Under the pieces are notes generated by a model. That model did no database searches, was not told the DNA's origin, and saw nothing but the letters and a program-made list of their open reading frames with translations. Position numbers and translations under genes: made by a program. Shown in pieces: positions 11,139 through 22,779 of a stretch of DNA of 64,000 nt. Numbering within the stretch: the first letter of the stretch is position 1; every line of letters begins with the position of its first letter. Origin of the DNA: Flammula alnicola (Eukaryota; Basidiomycota; Agaricomycetes; Agaricales; Strophariaceae); NCBI GenBank assembly GCA_015499995.1, contig JADNRV010000211.1, positions 19,745 to 83,744 of the forward strand, given 5' to 3'.

Positions 11139-12606
11139 ATGGCCGCAACTCTCGTTTCTCGTGTTACTGATTTATTCAGCAAAAACCTCAACCGCGATGC
11201 CCCAGGAGCTGACTCGGCCACCGAGAAGCGTCCTCAGGGGGATGCGGAAGCCATTACTGTCGATTCTCCAAAGCAACCCGACATCGCATATCACCCAGAC
11301 GAGGTGAAGTGGAAGGCGAGAACAGCGCGTCGTCTGGCGGAAGATCCAACTCTCCTGCAGACGCCGCTACCAGAAGGCTTTCCACAGAAGCTGGATTCGC
11401 CTCTCGTTTGGGAAGGAAAGGACTGGAAAAATCCTTCGGAGTGGGAGTACACTCTGAGCGCCGATCATCTCAAGGAAATTGATGACGCTGTTCACCATTT
11501 TAATGGTATGCCTTCGACGTATATCTTACTCTGGAACCTTTTTTTTATTACGGTTTTGTTCGATTACAGCTTGAAGGAACCCTTTGGCCATATCTCGCCT
11601 GCGACCTTCCTCTTCCGACCCTGGGCCCTGTCCTCAAGGACCTATCCAAGCAGCTCCACACCGGACGCGGTTTCTTCGTCTTGCGAACCATCCCAGTCGT
11701 GTCCTATTCGCGCGAGGACAACATTCTCATTTACGCCGGGGTTTCATCTTATGTAGGTGGGCAACGAGGCGTCCAGGATAACGGCGATGTCGTCCTTGCC
11801 CATATCAAAGACCTTACCGAAACTCATCCCTTGAAGACGATCGGCGCTCCTGCGTACACGACCGACAAGCAGGTGTTCCATACTGATATTGGGGACATCA
11901 TTTCCCTCTTCGTGCTCGAGACGGCGGTGGAAGGAGGTTTATCGAGGATCAGCAGCAGCTGGAGAGTCTACAACGAGCTCGTGGAGACGCGTCCTGACCT
12001 CATCAAGACTCTCTCTGAGCCTTGGACTTTAGACACGTAAGCCTTCGTCCAGTATGTAAACTTACATTTGCTAATACCCGTGTAGTTTCGGCGCGAATCC
12101 GCCATATGTGAAACGTCCGCTACTCTTTTATCAAGACTCGAAAATCATCATCCAGTACGCTCGCCGCATCTTCACGGATTCCTTGGTCTGCCTCGTTCTG
12201 AGGGTATTCCGCCCATTACCGAAGCTCAGGCAGAAGCTCTCGACGCTGTCCATTTCATCGCGGAAAACATGCGCTGGGCCTTAGCTTCCAGAAGGGCGAC
12301 ATTCAGTACATCAACAACTTGAGCATTTTCCATGGAAGAGACGGGTTCACGGATACGCCTGACCATAAGTAAGATCCTCACATCCTTTCTTCAAACGTAT
12401 ATTCTTGGCTTACCTGAATATTTCCGTTCTAGACGCCACCTCCTCCGTTTGTGGCTTCGAAACGACGAACTGGCATGGAAGATTCCGCCCGAGCTCGACA
12501 CACAGTGGAAGAGACTGTATTTCTCTGCTACTCCTGATTCCGAACGCTTCCCGCCGAGCCTGAAATCCGTAATGCTTCTCGGGGCGGCGCGAAATACACT
12601 GCTTAA
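11139..12606 (+). CDS. TauD/TfdA-like Fe(II)/2-oxoglutarate dioxygenase, copy 1, frame damaged
   Basis: Non-haem iron oxygenase of the TauD/TfdA (clavaminate-synthase-like) superfamily; such fungal enzymes hydroxylate small carboxylates, sulfonates or amino-acid derivatives. Exon 1 (11139-11505) encodes the conserved start MAATLVSR.. through QPDIAYHPDE and SPLVWEGKDW. Later blocks include GFFVLRTIP, KQVFHTDIGD with the HxD iron ligands, GGLSRISSSWRVYNEL, PPITEAQAEALD, NNLSIFHGRDGF and RHLLRLWLR with the distal His. Frame needs extra bases near 11570, 11608, 12176, 12274 and 12552. All metal ligands are still present. It is closest to copies 2 and 3 in this window. Substrate unknown. Confidence 0.78.
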
Positions 12607-13137
12607 GAGTACGGATCAGTTGAACATTTCGTTGTATCACTCATGTATGTCGCCATCACTGCAACTTGTAAAATTCGTTCTTCCTTCATATTACGATACT
12701 GGTAAAACAAAAATGAGCTCGAACTCAGCTTGCGCGATCTCGTAATTCTTTCGTGCGAAAAGCGACAATTCAGCCACAACTTCGAACGGCTTCACGCAGA
12801 ATCATCGAAATTATTGTGCGCCAAACTGGACTGTGATTGCTCATCTTATTGCCCTCGTCCATGTTGCGACTTCGCCTGAGGGAAAATAGGTGACACATTA
12901 CTTGAATAATCCTATGTTCATGGCGCAATTTCATTCTGAGATTCCTTGCCTGGGCCTCTTGCTTTCGGACGCTCGTAAAGGTCTCCTTGCATCAAAAAGG
13001 TCAGCCTACGATGTTTATCAGTGGCCGTTATCGCTCGATTCAATATAGGGAGAAATCCTGGCGAAGGACGGACCCATGTCACAAACGCCATCTCACACCA
13101 TCACCATACCTTCTTGCAAAGCGCGTCCTGCCATCGC
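12607..13137. other. Spacer between dioxygenase copies 1 and 2
   Basis: About 530 bp. The right end (from about 13075) resembles the promoter region of copy 1. The rest shows no gene or repeat that I recognise. Confidence 0.45.
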
Positions 13138-13187
13138 TATATAATTTATGAATCGCCCAGCGTACTCACCACTCATATCTTTGAGAC

Positions 13188-14519
13188 ATGGCGACCTACG
13201 CGACCTCTGCAAAGCAACCCGACATCATATATCACCCGGATGAGGCGAAGTGGAAAGCGCGAACCGCGAGACGTCTCGCAGAAGATCCAACTCTCCCTCG
13301 GTACCATTGCCAGCAGGGTTTCCGAAGAAGCTAGAATCTCCTCTCGTTTGGGAGGGAAGGACTGGACGAGCCCGCAGTATGAGTTAAGCGCCGAGCAACT
13401 CAAGGAGATCGATGACGCTCTCAAATATTTCAAAGGTACGCTCTCCGCGTCGTTCTATAAGCTCCTGGATAAATCTTACTTCGTTTGACAGGTATCACAA
13501 ACCTAATGGGTATCTCTCCCCCGAAACTTTCCCGCTTCCTCACCTCGGTCCTGTCCTCAAGAATTTGCGCGAGAGCTCCATACCGGGCGTGGCTTCTTCG
13601 TCCTTCGCACTATTCCATCGACTCTTACTCGCGCGAAGAGGTCATCATCATTTACGCTGGCGTTTCATCCCACGTAGGCGGCGTACGAGGTATTCAGGAG
13701 AGAGGCGGCGTCGTCGTCGGTCATATCAAAGATCTTACCAATGCCAATGCGGCCAAGGTCGTCGGCGGCCCCGCATATACGGCTGACAAACAAGTGTTCC
13801 ATACCGATGCGGGAGACCTGGTCGCCCTGTTCGTCCTCGAGACAGCCGCGGAAGGGGGTTTATCTAGAATCAGCAGCAGCTGGAAGGTCTACAACGAAAT
13901 CGCTGCGACCAGGCCTGACCTGATCAAAACCCTCTCTGAACCTTGGCCTTTCGACGAGTAAGTTGGGTTTTCATATCTGGACTCCCGTTTTTTAATCCTC
14001 TTTCAGGTTCGGCGGCAATCCAAAATATACGGATCGACCCCTCCTTTTCCATCACGACTCGAAGATCATCATCCAGTATGCTCGCATCCTGTTCACTGGA
14101 TTTGATGGTCGTCCCCGCTCTGCGGATATACCTCCCATTACCGAAGCCCAAGCTGAGGCTCTCGATACCATCCATTTCCTTGCGGAAAAGTATGCCCTCG
14201 GACTCAGCTTCCAGAAGGGCGATATTCAATTTATTAATAATTTGAGTCTCTTCCACGCACGAGATGGATTTAGGGATTCGCCTGAACACAAGTAAGAACT
14301 TTTCTACCTTCGTGTCGAGTGGCCAGCCACGCTTACCTTTCCTCCTTTTCTCAGACGCCACCTTCTCCGTTTATTGCTTCGGAATGAAGAATTGGCATGG
14401 GCACTCCTCCAGAGCTCGAAGAAAGTTGGAAGAAACGGTTCTATTCTACCACTCCTGATACCGAACGTTTCCCACTGGAACCAGCAATAAATCCTCTGGA
14501 AAAGGCCCCTGCGACATAA
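13188..14519 (+). CDS. TauD/TfdA-like dioxygenase, copy 2, frame damaged
   Basis: Second tandem copy, starting MATYATSAKQPDIIYHPDE; it lacks the roughly 40-residue N-terminal lead of copy 1. Conserved blocks: SPLVWEGKDW, NGYLSPETFPLPHLGPVL, KQVFHTDAGD (HxD iron ligands), GGLSRISSSWKVYNE, an intron at about 13958, PPITEAQAEALD, INNLSLFHARDGF and RHLLRLLLR (distal His). It ends before TAA at 14517-14519. Extra bases are needed near 13301, 13365, 13565, 13617 and 14402. Parts between these points are clean and the metal ligands are intact. Either decayed after duplication or carrying sequence errors. Confidence 0.75.
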
Positions 14520-15044
14520 ATACGGGAACGAGGAGACGTTCTCCAGAGTCTATAGATACGAAAGTTGATGTTTTGATATCCAAATATAACGATTGAACGG
14601 GTGGAATGGTCTAAATATATTGGATCTCAGAATTTCTCGTAAATTGACCAACGATAACGGTGACTTGGTTTCCGACCATCCGAGAAAATGCGACAAGGGT
14701 ACTCCATTGGGACTTCGAGAAAGATAAAGTTGAAACTCGTCGCTCGACTGGGGCTCCGAACGGGTATATTACTTGCGAATTATAGATACTCACCATACGA
14801 ATGCTTCTATCGAGATTTAACGTAGCTGAAAACACACCTAAGCAATATGACCGACGGCTCTGTTAGTTGAAATATTAATGACGTTTCTTCCCTCCATCGT
14901 TGCTCCGGCGTCTAGCGGCCGGTAGTTCCGGCCCGCTAATGTTAACACCTATTATGGTCTATTGTTCTGCGGCTTTAATGAGGAACCAATGTCATTTTTT
15001 CGTTTTTGCCATCCCACTCTGCGTGCACTCTATAATTAAGGTCC
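14520..15044. other. Unassigned stretch before the TIR element
   Basis: About 520 bp after copy 2. No coding motif or repeat recognised. Confidence 0.4.
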
Positions 15045-15047
15045 TTA

Positions 15048-16291
15048 CACAAGGGGCAAACCTTGGGGCGGTCCATTTTGGACCGCCCTTGAGGCGGTTG
15101 GCCTGCGGTTGGCGTGCGGTTGGCCCACGGTCAGGAGCATTTCATATTCTAATAATACATAATAAATTATATCCGTTAATCCGTGCCATGAATAATATTG
15201 ACACATGCGTGATGTCTGAACGGTCACGTGGTTGAGACACGCTTTGAAGTTTTCAAAGACAAAGGGAATGCACACGTTGGGCGGCATGGGAGGAGGAAGA
15301 GAAACGGCTGCTTTTTGTATTTTTATTTTTATTTTTAAATTCCATGTTTATTCTCCATTGTGGCGGAGCCATATGGTAGATATATACAGCAAATCTTTTT
15401 CAATGCGTCCGTTTCTACAGCTCTTATCAGAATCTGTGGGATATATGGATAATCAATTAATTTTATTATTTTGCTATCTATTTGCTGCCCGAAACGGTGT
15501 TGGCAACACGTGGTGCAAAACGTCAACCGCGACTCAACCGCCAGTCAACCCAGAATATCTCAGATTTGGAAAAGCCGGGTGTCCGGCAGCTGGCGGCTGG
15601 CTGGCTGGCTATTTTGGGCGGTGGGAAGATGTACCGCCGGCTCCGGCGGCCACCTTTGCAATGAGATATGTTGTCGATCCCGCCCCAAGCCCGCCCACCC
15701 ATTCATAAATATACTACCTTAGTAACTATAAATTAGAAACCCTCGCCGGGGGATAGTATCACTAAATTACCAGACAATACATATATAAGTATACATAAAT
15801 TATGAGGCAGTCATACACACATGGCTGCTTTCAACTTTCCCCGCCTTTCTCGAATCCTTAACAAAGATCTAGAGAAGGGTGGGTATGTGCCAGGACCATA
15901 AAATTTAATTCAAAATAATCCCGCCTAATATATAAAGAGCGGTATGTAGCAGTGGAGGCTCCGAGTCTCTGACTTATCTCGCTGGTGCATGCTCAATGTC
16001 ATTGCTCATAGGATGAAACCCTCGATAGTACTTACTTACATACATAGATATTACTGCTGGAGATATATAACAATATTAAAGAATACTTACACACTTACAG
16101 AACAGCATTGTATCATTAGGGCGATGGACACTGAGGGGCATTGTAGAGAGGCTTACACGTGATGTCTGGCCGGACAGCCAGCCACCAGCCACCAGCCACC
16201 CGGACACCCGGTTTTTCCAAGTTCGAGATGTCCTCAGTCAACCGCCTCAAGGGCGGTCCATTTTGGACCGCCCCAAGGTTTGCCCCTTGTG
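15048..16291. mobile_element. Non-autonomous TIR transposon with TTA target duplication
   Basis: Inverted terminal repeats of about 55 bp begin CACAAGGGGCAAACC at 15048 and end with the complement at 16291. They match except at the centre of a small internal palindrome (GGTCC-N-GGACC). TTA lies directly outside both ends (15045-15047 and 16292-16294). Three-base target duplications and a CACAA terminus suggest a CACTA-like element; TTA would also suit PIF/Harbinger. Subterminal blocks rich in GGCTGG near 15580 and their complement near 16180 form a second inverted pair. The 1.2-kb interior has no transposase frame. Confidence 0.7.
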
Positions 16292-16294
16292 TTA

Positions 16295-18052
16295 TCCATA
16301 AGCTTTCTCTACAATCATCAGTAAATCGTGGAAAAGTTGGTATGTGGTTGTGGCTCCGACAACCCGGTGGCAGTGTTGCGACTGATGACAACACCAGATA
16401 TGGCATTATATCTTGGTTGCCGATATGGTCGAGACGTTATCGGAATGTAATATTCTGGTCAGATATTTGTAAGCTCATGTAAATCTTATAGATCAATATA
16501 TTGCCTCTCTCAGAATGATATGAAGGTTATGAGTGAGTGATCATTATTAGACATTAATTATACTCAGTTGCAAAAGTAGTACCAGCATTTCGGGGGTCAT
16601 GTAAATGCTCGTCAGTATGATTAAAATTTATAATGAAGTTTTCGTAATTGCCAGAGGATTGCGACTTGCTAATCAGTATTTCAGGTTGGGTATAATCTCT
16701 TTGAATCTCGCCAACTTGAAGAAAGCCTTCGGCGATCCATTTATGGACTAGACATCCGAGTCGCGCTCCGAGTGAGGTCAGAACTATTTCTCCCTGTAAG
16801 TCTGTAAACTCACGACTGCCAGTGGATATGAAGTCAACCCGAGCATCATGCTTCTGCCTTATTCTATTGCAGAGCCAGGCGGCAGTGCTTGGAGTAGGTT
16901 ACTGGACATTACTGAATGTTGAGTCGCGGACTTAAGAATCGGAGTCGGAGAGAATTGTTCAGGGAACCAGGCACATCGGCAACGGAACAGAACGGAACAC
17001 GTTAAACCGGAGATCACGTGAACATTCAACGGTCGGAAAAGGGAATTGATGTAAGTTGAACTTCGTTGCTTGCATCTTTCCCTCCCACCAATATGTCCTC
17101 ACTCCCCTACCTCGGCCTGCTGCTGCTCTCCCCCAAGGTCACTCCCTCTAGGATGCGAAAATCTATAGGAAAAGAACCAGAGAACTCCTGATCGAGCCCG
17201 TCTTTCCTCCCATGTCGTTGTTGGGCTTGTGACGCTGACGAGCGCCCCAAGCCCAACTCCGACATTGGTTTGGTTCATGGATGGTAGAGATGGCGCTGAC
17301 GGGCGTACATCTCTTCCATTCATTGCCACTAGATTGCCGCAGTCAGCAGCTCTTCGGTTTTTTTCACGTCATCGGAATCATTGCAACTTGCCTCGTTTGA
17401 GCAATTGGTATGTTTGTTCTTGGATCATCGTTGTCTCCTTCACTAACCCTTGTTTATTTTAGAGCTTCCGAGTTTCTAGCAAGCTCGTCACCTTTGTGCT
17501 TGAGCCACGCGCCGCCATGTCATCGAGTCATCTTCAAGTACAAGCTTGTCGTATCTTGATGCTGGAATTTGGGTGCACCTTTGGTACGTTGTCGAAGTCT
17601 CACTTTCTTATTCACCGCTCTGATCACATTCGTGGCAGTGTCCATTCTGTAGCGTCTACTTTCCAGTACTGTATTAGTAGTATTGAAATACATCAGATTT
17701 GAAACCTGCTACCATATTCTCGAAGCGACGCAAGCTATATTAAACCGATGGAATAGTTAGTTACATTGTCATTACAAATGCTACTCAGAAATACCTAGCA
17801 ATACAAGGCCTTGAAATGCTGTCTCAACCTTGCAGCAATGACACATTGCTACCGGAACGGCAGCAAAATGGCGGCAAAGATATTAAGGAGGGGCGCTGAC
17901 GTATTGCCATTGTAACGGGTGCTGCCATATGATTGGAAATTATACCGGTGACATGATATGGCAGCACTGATATTCCCCTTATAAGGCATTACACAAATTT
18001 CCACAATTTACTGATGATGGTGCCTGCATTCTTATCCATCACGTGGACAGTG
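16295..18052. other. Long unassigned stretch upstream of dioxygenase copy 3
   Basis: About 1.75 kb. Open frames at 17099-17700 show no motif. An 11-bp inverted repeat, TGCTGCCATAT at 17920-17930 and its complement at 17956-17966, could be an operator-like site for copy 3, but this is weak. A TATAAA lies at 18053-18058. Confidence 0.4.
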
Positions 18053-18178
18053 TATAAACGTCTCGCAGTCCGAAGGTGTGACCAAGAAGCAATATCGCAT
18101 CATCCTTTCGCGCAGCAGTTATATCCAGCGATGGAAGTCCTGACGGAAAGCTGACTCTCTTCCACTGGTCAAAGGTCG

Positions 18179-19597
18179 ATGGCTGGTATTACGGTCAAGG
18201 ACAACCTTCCCGTTGCTTTCGGAGAGAAAGACAAGGTGTTTGCGACGTACCCTTGGAAGCAACCCGATATCTCCTACCACCCGGATCGTGAGAAATGGGA
18301 GCAACGCACTGCTAAGAGGCGGGCAGACGATCCCTCCCTCACGTCTACACCGTTACCTGACGGATTTCCAAAGAAGCTGGTTTCTCCTCTTGTCTGGGAA
18401 GGAAATGACTGGAAAAGCGAAGCACAATGGGTTTACAACCTCACACCGCAAGATCTGGAAGAGATCGACTCCGCAGTGCGCCATTTTCACGGTAGGTCGC
18501 AATCCTCAGGCTTTCAAGGCGTAGATCCACTTATTTCAAATTTTCCGCGTAGGTCTGGGTCTGCACTTTGGATACATTTCCCCAGAAACATTTCCGTTAC
18601 CCACACTCGGTCCTGTATTAAAGGATTTAGCACGAGAATTGCACGATGGGCGAGGGTTTTTCGTTCTCCGTACAATCCCTGTCGATTCCTACTCCAAGGC
18701 CGACAATGTCTTAATCTATACCGGCGTATCGTCATACGTAGCCGGCACTCGCGCATTGCAGGATAAAAACGGCGGCGTCCTTTCGCATATCAAAGACCTT
18801 TCTCAATTGCACAAGAAAGGCGCTATCGGTGGCCCAGCGTACACGACCGACAAGCAAGTGTTTCATACGGACTTTGGATCGGACATCGTGTCGTTATTTG
18901 CTCTGCAAATTGCGGCGGAGGGTGGAGTCTCTCGTATCAGCAGCAGCTGGAGGATCTATAACGAACTTGCCGAGAACAGGCCTGACTTAATTCAGACACT
19001 CTCGCAACCTTGGGCGGTTGATGAGTTCGTTTTCACGTTTTGTCGTTCTCGTTTATAATCCTGATTGTCTTTTATGCTAGATTTGGCCGAGACCCTCCGT
19101 TTACGGAGCGACCTTTGTTATATTACGTCGATTCGAAGATCATAATCCAATATGCCCGTCGATATTTCACCGGGTTCCAAGGTCTTCCGCGTTCGAAGGA
19201 CATCCCACCAATTACAGAGGCTCAGGCAGAAGCGCTCGACGCTCTTCATTTCCTCGCCCAGAGGTTTTCCTTGGGCCTCAACTTCCAGAAAGGCGATATC
19301 CAGTTCATCAACAACTTGAGCATTTTCCACGCAAGAGATGGATTTACGGACAGCCCAGATAAAACGTAAGCTTTTTGCTTTCGTCCGGATGCAGAACAAT
19401 ACTGACTGGGTGACGAAATTCAATGTTCAACGTTCAGCCGTCACCTCCTTCGTTTGTGGCAGAGGAACGAAGAATTGGCGTGGAAGCTACCCGAATCCCT
19501 CAAACCCCTTTGGAAACAGACATTTGATGTCACACCGGAGGGTCAGACATTCGCCATTGACCCTGTAATCAGAGACGCTGCGAAAGGGAAAAACTAG
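18179..19597 (+). CDS. TauD/TfdA-like Fe(II)/2-oxoglutarate dioxygenase, copy 3, intact
   Basis: The only undamaged member of the trio. Exons 18179-18491, 18553-19024, 19081-19365 and 19438-19597 join in frame. The protein begins MAGITVKDNLPVAFGEKD and includes PDISYHPDREKWEQR, SPLVWEGNDW, GYISPETFPLPTLGPVLKDL, GRGFFVLRTIPVDSYS and GVSSYVAGTRALQD. KQVFHTDFGSD holds the iron ligands His and Asp; GGVSRISSSWRIYNEL, PPITEAQAEALDALHFL, FINNLSIFHARDGF and RHLLRLWQR (distal His) follow. It ends AAKGKN. Intron positions match copies 1 and 2, so all three derive from one gene. Likely cytosolic. The natural substrate cannot be inferred. Confidence 0.88.
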
Positions 19598-19876
19598 GAA
19601 GCTAAATACATAGTTTGCATGTCGGATGAAAGAAGAAACCAATACTAAGCGTTTGTATAGTCATTTACTTATTTACTTTGCTTCCAAGTTACACAGCCAC
19701 AAGTTGCCAGCTTGTTTTGATTTGTTGTCCTGCGGCTTGACATTCTGTCTACGGACGCGATTCGTGGCTCTTGCACTACTCGTATAGCTACCATATTCCT
19801 GTTCTTCTGCTGGCCCAGTGAACTCTTAATTTTTTTTAGGTTTTTTAGAACTTCTTATACAAACTACACCTACACC

Positions 19877-20910
19877 ATGGCCTTACGCAATGATTGGTCT
19901 ATGGCTGGTTCTTGGACTTCCAAGCTCTACGACATCCTGCGCCCCGCACGCCACCCACGAATGTCAAATTTCGCGAACAGCTGCAGCCGCTCTCGACACT
20001 CGCCAGGGAGCGTTTGGAGAACCGCCTTTTCTAGCTCGGTCTATCACGACTTGGCGGGAACAGAACTTCAACACACCTCTTCGTGCCCTATGACCTGGCG
20101 GCGTTTCGTACGCGTTGAAAATCTTGGGCTTAGCGGGGTCGTTTTCTATGAGATATCCATACCTCCAGTGGTCGATATAGCAAGCTCTTACTTCTATACC
20201 ATGGAACGTGCTGATTATCGTATCACAATGGAGAAAGTCTTTGGCGACCTGACCGATCCGTCCGATCTTGGCATGGACCTCGATGATCTTCTGGATGCGG
20301 TTGACGCGAAAGTGGTATACTTCCCCGCATACGCGTGCACTTCATTTATAGTGAGTGATACGCTCACACCGAATCAGATATTATCATCTCTCAAACGCAT
20401 CCATAGGTTGGTCAAGTGATGTCAGCGTTTCTCAACGACCAACCAACCTCTCGACCGTTCCCTGCCCACCAAGGTTTCTCAGTATGTTTAGAGAAGCCTA
20501 ACGTCAGCGCCAACACAAGCACAGCCACGGACCTCCCTTTCAGTGAAGAGAGGACTGACCATCATCTGGAATCTTCCGACTTGCAGTCCAATCTTGCCCC
20601 GTCGAGATCTTTTAGACGAAGTCTGATTGAGGCCTTGTCTTTGGAACCTAACAACCCATACATCTCGCTTTGCATCCGATCCTCTACGCTGTATAATTCG
20701 GCTTCCTGTGACAAAATACCTGACGCGCAGGAAAACGACAAGGAGAAAAGGGATTCGATGTCCACCGTCGACTCTATTGGCCTGCTCAAAACTCCATCTA
20801 CAAGCCTGCAGTCATGCTCCCAAACGGTCACTAAAACGGCTCAAGCTCTGTATGTCTACGAAGATCTTGTATCATTTCTTGATTTTACTGCGGTACAACT
20901 CGAGGATTAG
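19877..20910 (+). CDS. Hypothetical protein, probably frame-damaged
   Basis: I do not recognise this gene. A first open frame (19877-20419) carries acidic blocks such as DPSDLGMDLDDLLDAVDA. Near 19955-20090 a neighbouring frame reads coherently as PPTNVKFREQLQPLSTLARE and then TWREQNFNTPLRALPYDL, so at least one frame change seems present. A second open frame (20416-20910) overlaps the first stop and reads as a Ser/Thr-rich low-complexity protein ending FTAVQLED. They may be one gene or two. No transmembrane or catalytic motif stands out. Confidence 0.35.
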
Positions 20911-20964
20911 ACTTGGCAACTGGTATCTATTCCATGAAGCGTAGCAATACGTCAAAATCGTCTA

Positions 20965-21290
20965 GACCTTGTGGTGAAAACTGTCTCTCATTCCACAAAA
21001 AATTATATTCTTTCGTTTGCCGTTCCTAATCTTCCCACTGGCTGTCGACTTCATCCGTGTCCAAAGAGACCGTGCGATAGCGCGCCATTTCCTGCAGACT
21101 GCCCCTAACGTGAGAGGCGCGGACAAGTCTTTACTAAATGTGGAGGGGTTGCGGAATTCTGGATCGTATAACGTTGCAGGCACGAAGAAATGAAGATCTG
21201 CGACATAAGTTCGGGGCTGAGCTGGGCCGCGGATTCTATCTTTTAAGGGCTCTCGCTGTTTCTTGAGGTTGTCAACGACGTTCTGCTGTC
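20965..21290 (-). pseudogene. F-box protein remnant
   Basis: The minus strand reads LKKQREPLKDRI, then LSPELMSQIFI, and after a frame change FVPATLYDPEF..SAPLTLGAVCRKWRAIARSLW. This is the pattern of agaricomycete F-box proteins: a coiled-coil lead, PPE(L/I)xxEIF, then the APLxLGxVCRxWRxIAxxxxxLW segment. F-box proteins are substrate receptors of SCF ubiquitin ligases. The large C-terminal leucine-rich part that normally follows is missing; the frame closes about 30 codons after LW. It abuts the carrier pseudogene head to head. Confidence 0.6.
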
Positions 21291-21295
21291 AATGT

Positions 21296-22064
21296 GATAG
21301 GAAATGGAGGAAGGGTGGTTATCGGTGCCCTACGCCCAGCTAGTCTCCTTTACAACTTCATAGGGATTCACACAGGGTACATCATCCGGTACGTTTCACA
21401 CACACACACTTCTCTCTGGCCAAGGGACCAACGCTTACCGTGAAATTCTCAGAGATATCTATCGAGAAGAGTCCTTCCGTTCTCTCTTCAAGGGCCTTGG
21501 TCCAATTCTCGTCGGCGTCGTAGCCACCTACAGCTCGCCCAAGGCGACAAGAAGGTTCTGGGCGGACGTTGGCTGTGTATCAAGAAAATCACGAAAGAGG
21601 AAGGTATAAAAGCCTTATACAAGGGTCTCAGCGCCAGCTGCCCGGGAGTCACAGAGGCCACCATCCAATGGGTGCTGTACGAGAAATCGAAGAGTCTGAA
21701 TGAAGCCGTAGAGGGTCAAGGTGCAGTAGCACAATGGGCCGGCATGTTGGGCAGCGCAGGGACAGCGAAATTGGTTGTCAATCTTATCACATATCCTCGT
21801 GAGGTACGTATCCCTCCTTCTATTCCCTTGTCGAGTCTTCTGACTGACTTTCAGGTTCTGCGGACGCGACTGCGACAGCCCAGTGTGAATGGTGTGCTAC
21901 AGTATACCGGCCTAGTGCAGACTCTCCGATTGGTCATCGCAGAAGAGGGCGCACGAACACTGTACAGTGGTCTGAGTGCCCACTTGATGCGTGTCGTCCC
22001 AGACGCGACTGTCATGTACCCGATATACAAAGGATTGATCAAGTGGAGCAATTCGAGATCGTGA
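21296..22064 (+). pseudogene. Truncated mitochondrial carrier of the Rim2 pyrimidine-nucleotide type
   Basis: Resembles the SLC25 family member that moves pyrimidine nucleotides across the inner mitochondrial membrane. Visible are YREESFRSLFKGLGPILVGV (first-repeat end), then KKITKEEGIKALYKGLSASCPGVTEATIQWVLYE (second repeat) and LITYPREVLRTRLRQP..LQYTGLVQTLRLVIAEEGARTLYSGLSAHLMRVVPDATVMYPIY (third repeat, with a PxE..R signature). The first signature helix at the N-terminus is missing, and the stretch between repeats 1 and 2 (near 21540) is deleted, so two or more helices are gone. An intron with a CA run follows the first block. Not expected to function as a carrier. Confidence 0.72.
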
Positions 22065-22779
22065 TGAAATGCCCTCTGCATCCCTCTCCCCCCCCCAGCC
22101 ACCTGAGCGATGGTGCTCGTTAATCCCTGCCACATTGGCCTTACATCCTCTATCTCCGCCTACTCAATCCTATGCCTTAGTGACTCTCCGCATCGCCCCA
22201 CACCCCGCTCAACCCATACCATTTTATTCGTCCTCCCAGGAGCTTCGGAAGCCTACTCATGGAGACCTGGAGCTACAATTCGAACAAAGTACATTTGCAA
22301 TGGTTCTATCTGGTTCCATTAATCCATACACTGTGTTAAATAATTGCCGCAAGACAAGTAATTATCGTCCTTCATTTTGGCCGTCTCCGTGTCTATTTCA
22401 CTGGATGCTCCCTACACATGTATTTATCGCGTCATGCTTTAGGCTCTTAGCCAACTGTAGTGCATACCTACTTTATTCGTCGTCGACTTGCAATACGTAT
22501 ATATTCCAATAACATCCCTCATCCCTGCAATATACACCATTCCTGAATTGTTTTACCACGATGCCACCGGGAAATTGCCATCAAAACGACTACATAATCC
22601 GTGAGAACAATGCATATTTTTACGACCTGCATTGTCGCGTTGGCCCACGACAACTCCTCCTCCTCCTATTCTCGCCATGGTTAATAAAGCGTATACGTAT
22701 CTGGCCCATGCAAATGCTATAAGTACTTGACCGCTGCAGCCGTACAGCTACCACTTTCTTCACGAGTAAATCTACAAGA
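22065..22779. other. Intergenic, pyrimidine-rich
   Basis: About 715 bp. Open frames reflect C/T-rich composition without motifs. It likely contains the promoter of the next gene; nothing else recognised. Confidence 0.4.

Noticed and set aside
17099..17702. Possible small gene upstream of dioxygenase copy 3
   Set aside because: No motif, no consistent splice chain, both strands equally open.
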